DNA from: Asticcacaulis sp. MM231
Lineage (GTDB): Bacteria > Pseudomonadota > Alphaproteobacteria > Caulobacterales > Caulobacteraceae
DNA length: 64,000 nt
Assembly (NCBI RefSeq): GCF_964186625.1
Contig: NZ_OZ075109.1
Location: 496,001-560,000 of the forward strand
Direction of reading: 5' to 3'
Shown here: positions 1-7,607 of the stretch, piece by piece
Layout: each line of letters opens with the position of its first letter
Position numbering within the stretch: position 1 is the stretch's first letter
Notes under the pieces: generated by a model
What the model was told of the DNA's origin: nothing
Database searches by the model: none
What the model saw: only the letters and a program-made list of their open reading frames with translations
Translations under genes and position numbers: made by a program

Positions 1-210
1 CGGGCGAATTATATATGGTAATTATTTTTGCTAATAATCACAACGCCACCTTGCCGGGCGCTGGTGGCGCGCACACTTTTGGATAGCAATTTACTAGCCC
101 TATTGACCGAACGACTTTGACGTTACTCTGGAGTGATCCTGAACAAATGCGGATAAAGACACGCGAATCGACACAGGTCTCCCTACCGAGCATCGCGTGT
201 CAAACAGCTC

Positions 211-1701
211 TTAACGCTTCAACCCCAGTGCATAAGCCATAACCTGGTAGATGTAGCTCAACTCGACCGTTCCGGTCAGCAGATGGGCCTGCGGGCCGCT
301 GGCATAGATCGGCACGTCCTCACCGGCGTGCTGGGCGCTGTCGACATAGGTCAGGGCGGGCTGGGTATAGTCGGGGCTTACGGCCTCGTCTTCGGTTGGC
401 GCGGGTCTCGCTACCCCGTTCTTGGGACCGCCGGGACCGGTGGCGTAGGAAAGCGTCGTGCGCGCATGGCCATTGCCGTCGAGTTCGTCCTTCCCGTGAT
501 TGCGCGCCAGCCCCATGATCGGCTCCTCGCGGGTCGAGCCGGCTGAGAACACAAGACCATGACTGTGGTCCGCCGTCACAATGATCAGGGTATCGGCGGC
601 GCTGGTCTTTTCCATCGCCACCTGGACGGCCTTCGACAATTCATCCACGTCGGTCATGGCGCGATAGGCGTTATTCTGGTGATGCCACTTGTCGATGGAG
701 GCCGATTCCACCAGCAGAAAATAGCCCTTAGGATTTTTCGCCAGCACATCGATCGCCTTGGCCGTCATGTCGTCGAGTCCAGGCACATCGAAATGCTGTG
801 CCGTATCAACGGGCGACGGAAGGTCGCCTTCGGCAAACAGGCCAAGCAGATGGTCGGTCTTTGTTGCATCCACCGCCTTGAGATCGGCCGCGCCACTGAC
901 GAACTGGGCACTGGAGGACTGACCCTGCCATTCTTTCGTCAGGTCACGGCCGTCGACGCGCCCCCCTTTGCGCGGATCGGTATCGGGCAGAAATTTGGTC
1001 AAATCGCCCCCTAAGGCCACATCCATGCGGATGGCGGCAGGCGCTTCGACGAGTTGCCGCGCCAGATCAATGCAGCCGTTTTCAACCGCTTCGGCCGTCA
1101 GGTCGCTGTCGGCGCGCCAGTTGCGATACGGTGTGTGGCCATAGCCCCCCGCCGGGGTGGCGTCGGTAATCCCGGCCGTTGTGACAACCCCAGCCGACAG
1201 GCCATTGAGTTTCGCCAGTTCGGCCACGCTTTGCACCCGCGCCTTCAGCGAGCCACGGCACTTTTTCCCGACGACCGTGCCATCTACACCGATCGCGCCG
1301 TTGATTGTCTTGATGCCGGTCGTGATCGCCGAAATGCCGTTGGCGGAATCGGTGACCAGTTTGTCGGTCGAATAGGTCTTTGAGAAGCCGGTATAGGGGA
1401 GTTTGTCGAACGACAGGGCATAGCTGGCGCCATCAAGCCCGCGCTGCTGGCCGGCGAAGATGCGTCCGGCGGTCACCGAATTAATGCCCATGCCGTCACC
1501 GATGAAAAGGATGACGTTCCTGGCGCGACCGGTATTGGGCGTGCGCTTGAGGGCCTCAGCCAGAGCCTGCTCACCCTGGTAGAAATAGATGTTGGTTTTC
1601 GCATCTACGGTCGGCGGAACCTTGTCAGCCGATTGCGCCTGAACGGTCAGCGGCAGGAAGGCCAGCATGGCAACGGTCGACAACAGAGCAAAAGAACGCA
1701 T
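211..1701 (-). CDS. Exported alkaline phosphatase, PhoA family
   Basis: This protein of about 496 residues should hydrolyse phosphomonoesters in the periplasm and release phosphate. Residues 1-22 form a signal peptide ending in VQA. The metal-site motif GDGMG is at about 68-72, and TDSANG at about 117-122 places the nucleophilic serine near 119. Further on, a D-x-W-H-H stretch and TADHSHG supply metal-binding Asp and His residues typical of the family. A longer reading starts at a TTG at 1716. I prefer the ATG at 1701 because it begins the signal peptide directly. The gene is last in a minus-strand run of sigma factor, FecR and phosphatase, only about 27 bases after the FecR stop, so it is probably controlled by that sigma pair. 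No Pho box was recognised nearby. Family call is firm; the physiological substrate is unknown. Confidence 0.93.
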   Translation of the reverse strand: MRSFALLSTVAMLAFLPLTVQAQSADKVPPTVDAKTNIYFYQGEQALAEALKRTPNTGRARNVILFIGDGMGINSVTAGRIFAGQQRGLDGASYALSFDKLPYTGFSKTYSTDKLVTDSANGISAITTGIKTINGAIGVDGTVVGKKCRGSLKARVQSVAELAKLNGLSAGVVTTAGITDATPAGGYGHTPYRNWRADSDLTAEAVENGCIDLARQLVEAPAAIRMDVALGGDLTKFLPDTDPRKGGRVDGRDLTKEWQGQSSSAQFVSGAADLKAVDATKTDHLLGLFAEGDLPSPVDTAQHFDVPGLDDMTAKAIDVLAKNPKGYFLLVESASIDKWHHQNNAYRAMTDVDELSKAVQVAMEKTSAADTLIIVTADHSHGLVFSAGSTREEPIMGLARNHGKDELDGNGHARTTLSYATGPGGPKNGVARPAPTEDEAVSPDYTQPALTYVDSAQHAGEDVPIYASGPQAHLLTGTVELSYIYQVMAYALGLKR

Positions 1702-1728
1702 CACGGTACTTTCCAAAAATTTTAAGGC

Positions 1729-2607
1729 CTATTTCGACAGTTCGGTCGCACTGCCGGTCGTCTTGGCATCTATGCCGTATAGCTTTTGCAGGGCCATAAC
1801 GAAATGATCTGAATCTCCAGCATCGAAAATACCGCTGACACGGATCGTTTCCAGCCTGCGGTCGCTCAGTTTGATCGGCACAGGATTATAGCGGTTCATT
1901 TCGCTCAAGGCCTCGGCCAGCGGCGTATCCGAAAAATAGATGCGATGCTCAAGCCAGTTTTCGATGCGCAGGCGTGCCGCCGGATAGCGCGCCACAGCCA
2001 CCCCCTCAGCGCTCATACGCACCCCCTCACCCGGCGACAAGGCCACAACCCCATTACCCTCCACGTTTTTGTCCCGTCGCGGACCGGTCCTGACATGGCC
2101 TTCAAGCAGGCTGACATCGACGGTGCGATCCGGTCGCAGACTGACGTCGAACTTCGTGCCCGTTACCCGTACCCGGGTCTCCCCACTGACCACATAAAAG
2201 GGTTGGGTATCGGACTTATGAGCCACATCAAAGAAGGCCTCGCCCGACAGCAGAGCCACCTCACGCTTGTCACCGCGGACACGCACCTCGATACGACTGT
2301 TGGTGTTCAAGGTGACGTGCGAACCATCGGCCAGGTCCACCCTCTTTTGTTCGCCAATGGCGCTTTGATAGGTCAAGGGGCGATCGCGCCACACCCCATA
2401 GCCGCACACGGCCACCACCAGAGTCGCGGCCAGCGCACCCCATACACCGAAAGTGGCATAGCGAGCAGGCTTGCGCACCGGCGCGGTCAATTCCGCCGCA
2501 TCATCCAAGGACAGCAAGCCGATGGCGTCCCAGACGTCCTGCAGTTCCACGTCGTCCGGAAAGTCCGCGCTATCATTGGCGGCCGTTGTGTTACGCTTGT
2601 CGGTCAT
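1729..2607 (-). CDS. FecR-family anti-sigma/signal transducer
   Basis: This inner-membrane protein of 292 residues should hold the adjacent ECF sigma factor in check and release it when the STN-type receptor is occupied. The N-terminal 50 residues are cytoplasmic. One membrane segment lies at about 51-73, followed by a periplasmic FecR domain (about 80-190) and a C-terminal domain that resembles the receptor's STN fold. It lies between the sigma gene (33-base gap) and the alkaline phosphatase gene. The matching receptor is the divergent gene starting at 3455. The N-terminus is shorter on recognisable FecR_N residues than the copy at 24786. The call rests on domain order and context and is secure at family level. 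Confidence 0.9.
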   Translation of the reverse strand: MTDKRNTTAANDSADFPDDVELQDVWDAIGLLSLDDAAELTAPVRKPARYATFGVWGALAATLVVAVCGYGVWRDRPLTYQSAIGEQKRVDLADGSHVTLNTNSRIEVRVRGDKREVALLSGEAFFDVAHKSDTQPFYVVSGETRVRVTGTKFDVSLRPDRTVDVSLLEGHVRTGPRRDKNVEGNGVVALSPGEGVRMSAEGVAVARYPAARLRIENWLEHRIYFSDTPLAEALSEMNRYNPVPIKLSDRRLETIRVSGIFDAGDSDHFVMALQKLYGIDAKTTGSATELSK

Positions 2608-2640
2608 TGATGACTTCTGATCGTCCCTGAACTTTGTAAA

Positions 2641-3231
2641 TTATGTTTCGAACCATCCGCTATCCTTAAGTATGGCGCGGCACTGAATGAGGGCCTGGCT
2701 CAACTGACGCTGAACGGTGCGCATTGGCGTCCCGCTTCTTTGCGATATATCGGCCAGACTGCGGCCTTCAACGCGATGTTGCAAGAGCACCCTTCGCTCC
2801 GCCGGCGGCAAACGCCCGATCGCCTGACGGATCAGGTCAGCGTTTTGCCGCCACCTCACCTCATCGAACGGCGATGGTCTTTCCGTCGCCAGGGCTTCGG
2901 GCAATTCAATGTGTGTCTCGCTCTCGCGCGTCCGGCGCCGGCGATAGAGGTCTCTTAAGACGCTGTCTGCCGTCTTGAAGACGTAGGTCGCATTAAAGTC
3001 CGGCGGTGGCACGCCCCTGGCCAGGCGCGAAAGCCGCGCGTAAATATCCTGCAAGGCGTCATCGGCGTCTTCGGGCTTGACAGCCCGGTACAGGTAGCGC
3101 TTCAGCCGCACCCCGAAACGCGCCATGACCTCATGCATCAGACGCGCGTCATCACCTAAGGTGGTTACACCAATAGTTTTCGACGGCAAGACCGCATCTT
3201 CGAGATCCATAGCGGAACCCGCCCTACTCAT
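2641..3231 (-). CDS. ECF sigma factor, FecI-like
   Basis: This sigma factor of about 196 residues should direct RNA polymerase to the neighbouring receptor promoter. Region 2 is recognisable around DDALQDIY, and region 4 around LPPAERRVLL and the helix-turn-helix ending RTVQRQL. The open frame runs to 3531 but would then overlap the receptor start at 3455, so the start is placed at the ATG at 3231. An ATG at 3210 is also possible. The gene opens a minus-strand operon with FecR and the alkaline phosphatase, and faces the receptor gene across 223 bases that must contain both promoters. Confidence 0.88.
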   Translation of the reverse strand: MSRAGSAMDLEDAVLPSKTIGVTTLGDDARLMHEVMARFGVRLKRYLYRAVKPEDADDALQDIYARLSRLARGVPPPDFNATYVFKTADSVLRDLYRRRRTRESETHIELPEALATERPSPFDEVRWRQNADLIRQAIGRLPPAERRVLLQHRVEGRSLADISQRSGTPMRTVQRQLSQALIQCRAILKDSGWFET

Positions 3232-3454
3232 GTCATGACCTTCAGGCACAGCATATGCCCCTTTTACTAACAGACGCGCGCCTGCGGCCTTTACGCCACA
3301 AATGCCAACATTTTTATGAAAGGGCGGAGGATCACCGCCTGACGTCACAAATCCATAGCAATAGCCCGCTAAGGCCAGACGATGGCCGACAGGCCCTGAC
3401 GCCTGTTTCGCCACGATTATCACCCTTCGTTGGTACGGGATAGCCGGCGCTTTC

Positions 3455-6445
3455 ATGTTCAAGATCGCCTGGTTCATAGCTGCGGGCTTGTGCCTTCCCC
3501 TGTCGGCAACGGCCATGCCGCGTGCCTTCAATGTGCCCGAACAAAGTCTGGCAGACGCCCTTCCCCAGCTCGCCGCCCAAGGTCATGTGCAGCTACTCTT
3601 TTCCGCCGATCATCTCTCGGGCCGGAACAGCGCACCGGTGCGCGGTCATATGGAGCCACTGGCGGCTTTTCAGCGCGCGCTGGCGCGCAGCGATCTCGTG
3701 GTCAGCGCCGTCGGCGATACCACCTTCGTGATATCGCCAGCGCCGCCGCCACGCGCGAAACCTGTCGTCACCCGTGTGGAAGCAGCCAGGCCGATCGAGG
3801 TCGCCGTGATTGCCCGGCGCCACAAACTGGATGCCTCATCCGCTCCAAACCTTGCCAGCCTAGCCACCGCGCCGGCCGCTGTCATGTCACGTTCCGGCCT
3901 TGAGCGAAGCGGGACGCGCAATGCCGTCGAGGCTCTGGCGACCTTGAGCGGGGTTACCGTGCTCAATACCGGCCATTCCTTTATCGGCGGGGTCGATGGC
4001 GCCTCTCGCGGTGAGGGCATGTACGCCGCCATTCGCGGGCTCAATACCGAACTGTCGCTCAACCTGATCGATGGCATAGCCATGGCTCAGGGCATGCCCT
4101 ACACCCGCGCGGTGCAACTCAGCCTGCTCCCGCCCGACGGTCTGGCCGAGGTCGTCATCCGTAAAACCTCCTCGGCCGATATGGACGGCGACGCCATCGG
4201 CGCCACGCTTGACTGGCGCACCCCAAGCGCTTTTGATTTCAGCCGCAGGCGATACGCTGGCTTTAGCATCGGCCTGCGATCGGAAAGTCAGGCGGTGGCT
4301 TACGGCGACACAAGGACCGGCAATGCCGTCTCTGCCGAATTCGCCGGCCGGTTCGGCGCCTCGGATACTCTGGGTCTTTATCTCAGCCTTTATTCTGACC
4401 AGCGTTACTACGCAAACGCCGAGCTGGCCGGCATCATGAGCGCTCAGAATGACAGGGCCTGGGCCTTTCGTCTGGCCGATGGTCCGACCGGTGACAATCC
4501 GGATGGCGTCGATCCGGCCGATAACGCCATCCTGACCGGACTTGACGCCGGTGTTTCCACAGGCTCTACCCAACGTACCGGCGGATTTGTCTCGGCGGAC
4601 TGGCGCCCGTCCGACGCGATCAGCCTGTTTTTGAAACTGGCCGCAGCCCATGCCGATACCGAACAGAACTCGACCTTAAGCCAGTTGGTGCCGGGTGATG
4701 TTACCTGGCTCGCCGATGCCACGACTGGTCTCTTTGGCCTGAACGTCGGCACGGTATCGACGCGCGTCTGGTATGAGACCAACCCCGAAGCCATGACCCT
4801 GGCCCAGTTTAAACTGGGCGGTCGATTCCGCATCGCGCGCCTGACGCTCACCCCCACCCTCTTTGCCGGCTATTCCGAAAACACCTTGCCAGGCCACATT
4901 GAGGCCTCTACGCGCGTCAACCAGAACGACAGCCAGAATATCGACCAGACCGCCAGGCCGCTCAACGGCAATCTTATATATTATGACGACAACGGTTTGC
5001 CCGTGCCGATGATGACGAACGCTATCTATAGCGATCTCGACAACGCCAACACTGCCCTGCTGGCGCGCCGGGCGGGACAGGTCACCGCGCAAACCTCAAG
5101 TCAGATTCGCTGGGGTGTGAAGCTGGATGCGAGCTACACCCTAAATTCAGGCGCCCTTCAAAGTCTCGACGCCGGCCTCAAATACAGCGCGAGCCACAGG
5201 CGCGCCACCTACCGGGACTGGACCAACGGCTTTTTCGCCGATGTGACGGGGCAAGCCGGCCTGACGTGGGCGGCGCTTGGGATTTCCGACCGATATTACG
5301 ATCATGCCTTTCCCGGTCTCTATGACTGGCGCATTCCCAAGGTCGACCACAATCGTCTGGTGGATTATTTCAACACCTACAAGACCGAGGCCAGCCTCGA
5401 CACCTGCGGCGTGCTGGCGGTCAACAACTACAATTGCGACACGCAGGAAGGCGAGGAAGACGTCTCCGCCGCCTATATCTCCGCCCGTTTTGTGACGCAG
5501 AGGCTGGAGATCGTGCCGGGCCTGCGTTTCGAGCACAGCGACCTTCAGAACACCTACTGGCTCATACCCTATAACGACGAAGTCGAGCAGCCGGGAGGCT
5601 GGCGGCAGAGCCGGTCAACATATGAGGCATGGCTGCCCAGCCTGTTCATGACGTGGCAGGGCGCCGGCGGTGAGTTTCGCTTCGGTTTATGGCAAGCCTA
5701 TGCCCGCCCCTCCTTCGTCCAACTCGCCGGCGGTGCCAAGACGACGGTAACGAACGGTGTCACCACCATCACCCAGGGCAATCCCGATCTGAAGCCAGTG
5801 ACCGCGCTCAATCTCGACATGTCCGGCACCTGGCGAACGCAGAACCGGCGCGTCACCCTGAACCTCTATAGCAAGCACCTTCGGGATTACCTCTTCGATT
5901 ACGGCACCACCTTAGACACGGCGATGGACGGGCAAACGGGCACGGTCCGATATGTTCAGCCGCGCAACGGCGGGAAGGGTCAGGTCACCGGTGTCGAGGT
6001 CGAGATCGAGCAACATCTTTCCGACCGTCTCACCGCCGGCATGGCCCTGACCGGGCAACATACGCAGGTGGATCTGGGCAGCGATGCGCTTGGCCGCCGC
6101 AAGCCGATCCAGAACGCGCCGGGGATATTGGCCAGCAGCACCCTCCGGTATACGGGCGCAAACTGGAGCGGCGACGTGATCTACAGCTACACCTCGGCCT
6201 ATCTCTCGGTCTACAATACGCTGGGCGCCACCGGCACATGGGATGACACCTGGGTGCGGCCCCATCACGACGTCAATCTCCATCTGGGTTACCGCGTCAA
6301 TACCCGTATTCAGCTCGACGCCAGCCTCGCCCATGTGCTGGGAGGGTATTCCTACTGGGCGCACGTCGGCAAACATGCGCTCAATATTTCGGATGTCATC
6401 CAGTCGGGACAGACCCTGAACATCAGCCTCAAATATACGTTTTAA
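3455..6445 (+). CDS. TonB-dependent receptor with STN signalling domain
   Basis: This outer-membrane receptor of 996 residues has the transducer layout. A signal peptide (1-20) is followed by an STN domain (about 24-92, with the pattern SLADALPQLA...LLFS), a plug around residues 150-265 and a 22-strand barrel ending in an aromatic residue (LKYTF). The STN domain is the part that contacts FecR, so this copy should both bind a ligand and report it to the divergent sigma/FecR pair. It is clearly paralogous to the receptor at 7608-10364: both share long blocks such as GGVDGASRGEGM or its variant and MPY(T/S)R. Its stop codon overlaps that of the convergent HD-domain gene. The ligand is unknown; the phosphatase in the sigma operon suggests a phosphorylated compound. 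Confidence 0.93.
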   Translation: MFKIAWFIAAGLCLPLSATAMPRAFNVPEQSLADALPQLAAQGHVQLLFSADHLSGRNSAPVRGHMEPLAAFQRALARSDLVVSAVGDTTFVISPAPPPRAKPVVTRVEAARPIEVAVIARRHKLDASSAPNLASLATAPAAVMSRSGLERSGTRNAVEALATLSGVTVLNTGHSFIGGVDGASRGEGMYAAIRGLNTELSLNLIDGIAMAQGMPYTRAVQLSLLPPDGLAEVVIRKTSSADMDGDAIGATLDWRTPSAFDFSRRRYAGFSIGLRSESQAVAYGDTRTGNAVSAEFAGRFGASDTLGLYLSLYSDQRYYANAELAGIMSAQNDRAWAFRLADGPTGDNPDGVDPADNAILTGLDAGVSTGSTQRTGGFVSADWRPSDAISLFLKLAAAHADTEQNSTLSQLVPGDVTWLADATTGLFGLNVGTVSTRVWYETNPEAMTLAQFKLGGRFRIARLTLTPTLFAGYSENTLPGHIEASTRVNQNDSQNIDQTARPLNGNLIYYDDNGLPVPMMTNAIYSDLDNANTALLARRAGQVTAQTSSQIRWGVKLDASYTLNSGALQSLDAGLKYSASHRRATYRDWTNGFFADVTGQAGLTWAALGISDRYYDHAFPGLYDWRIPKVDHNRLVDYFNTYKTEASLDTCGVLAVNNYNCDTQEGEEDVSAAYISARFVTQRLEIVPGLRFEHSDLQNTYWLIPYNDEVEQPGGWRQSRSTYEAWLPSLFMTWQGAGGEFRFGLWQAYARPSFVQLAGGAKTTVTNGVTTITQGNPDLKPVTALNLDMSGTWRTQNRRVTLNLYSKHLRDYLFDYGTTLDTAMDGQTGTVRYVQPRNGGKGQVTGVEVEIEQHLSDRLTAGMALTGQHTQVDLGSDALGRRKPIQNAPGILASSTLRYTGANWSGDVIYSYTSAYLSVYNTLGATGTWDDTWVRPHHDVNLHLGYRVNTRIQLDASLAHVLGGYSYWAHVGKHALNISDVIQSGQTLNISLKYTF

Positions 6446-7509
6446 AACAGACCGCGTGCCCTGAGCGGCTCAAGGAGCGCCAGTACGCCACGATCGCCCT
6501 CTCTGCGCCAGGCCTCGGCTATGCGATCAGCGCCTAATGTACTGAGAGCAATCAACCGGAAGTGCCAGGTGTAGGTTTTCACGTCAGCCGGATCGAACCC
6601 GAATGCACCGGCAGCCGCCGCCAAAGCTTCATTGGCCATGACAGCAGCAGGCTCGGCCACCATCCAGTTCTGATCGGAAAGGGTGTGGATATGACACTCT
6701 TCCGGCCAGACGCCCTTCGCCGGCAGATATTTGCTGGGATCGACACGTGCTATGATCGCCGCCGCCCGCAGCCAGTTGTCTACCTCTATCCTGTCACCGT
6801 CTTCCGGTGCGGCGTGGGCACAGGCCTGCACCTGAACCAGGCTCGCCGGCAAACCGCGTCGCATGGTTTCGGCCAGCCCTAGAATATGATGCGCGCCTGT
6901 GCCGGCTATGCTGATTTCTGGCATTTCCACCCCAATATCCTGCCACTGGAAGACCAGGCTCTTGGCCCAGTCATGCCAGATAACAGCGGCCGTCAAGGTG
7001 TCACGGTCAGGCGTCAAGCCCGACTGATCATGGTAGGCCTCTGCCAGATCAAGCGCGTTGAGCAAATTGAACGCCTCATGTTGTACAAGACCACCGGGCC
7101 AGTCATGGTGGCTGCCCTCGTTGCCACCCGGCGCCGCAAAAATCGGCTGTGGCAGATGCGGACACGGACTTTCATCCCCGACAACCAGCGGGAAAACGCC
7201 GTCCGTCAAATCTCCTCCGCCCTTTAGAAAACCCTGAGCGATGAGCGCGGTTACAATTCCTTGCTTGTCCTTATCGGTCAGGCCGACGCGGTGCGCGATG
7301 CAGGTCTCCGGTTCAAGCCCGTCGCGCGTCGCCCCTGCGAGTCTGCGGTCGCCTATGCCCTCGGCGGCGGCTTTCAGCTCGGCATAGGCTCTTTGCACAA
7401 AGGGTGAAGCCGCGGCGATAGCAGTCGCGGCCTGATTGCCAGCACCGGTCTGTGCATACGCACAGGTCGGCAGGCTCAAAATGAGCGCAATCACAAACAA
7501 TATCTTCAC
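6442..7509 (-). CDS. Exported HD-domain phosphohydrolase-like protein
   Basis: This protein of 355 residues begins with a signal peptide (residues 1-20, cut after AYAQ) and carries an HD-type metal site. Visible elements are PGGLVQHE with His 144, WHDWAK with the His179-Asp180 pair, and a His-His at 207-208. HD proteins are usually cytoplasmic phosphohydrolases acting on nucleotides or other phosphoesters, so the signal peptide is notable. The gene follows the receptor at 7608-10364 on the same strand, separated by a strong terminator-like stem-loop, so it probably gets low-level readthrough transcription. It converges on the STN receptor gene with a four-base stop overlap. HD fold is likely; the substrate, and even catalytic activity, are inference. 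Confidence 0.72.
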   Translation of the reverse strand: MKILFVIALILSLPTCAYAQTGAGNQAATAIAAASPFVQRAYAELKAAAEGIGDRRLAGATRDGLEPETCIAHRVGLTDKDKQGIVTALIAQGFLKGGGDLTDGVFPLVVGDESPCPHLPQPIFAAPGGNEGSHHDWPGGLVQHEAFNLLNALDLAEAYHDQSGLTPDRDTLTAAVIWHDWAKSLVFQWQDIGVEMPEISIAGTGAHHILGLAETMRRGLPASLVQVQACAHAAPEDGDRIEVDNWLRAAAIIARVDPSKYLPAKGVWPEECHIHTLSDQNWMVAEPAAVMANEALAAAAGAFGFDPADVKTYTWHFRLIALSTLGADRIAEAWRREGDRGVLALLEPLRARGLF

Positions 7510-7522
7510 AGCCTTAACCTTG

Positions 7523-7558
7523 AAAAAAGAGAAGCGGAAAGCCTTATGGCCTTCCGCT
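7523..7558 (-). terminator. Stem-loop with U-run between receptor and HD gene
   Basis: The 11-base arms at 7533-7543 and 7548-7558 pair with one mismatch around a four-base TTAT loop. On the minus strand the stem is followed within a few bases by a run of six T (complement of 7523-7528). This is a textbook intrinsic terminator shape, placed 50 bases after the receptor stop and just before the HD gene start at 7509. It may end most receptor transcripts and let a minority continue. Confidence 0.8.
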
Positions 7559-7607
7559 CCAAGTTAAGAACGCCGGTCGGAACGCCTACCGGTCGGCATT
7601 CCGGGGA

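Noticed and set aside
3232..3454. Pho box in the divergent promoter of the alkaline phosphatase operon
   Set aside because: No pair of CTGTCAT-like repeats with the right spacing could be found by eye.
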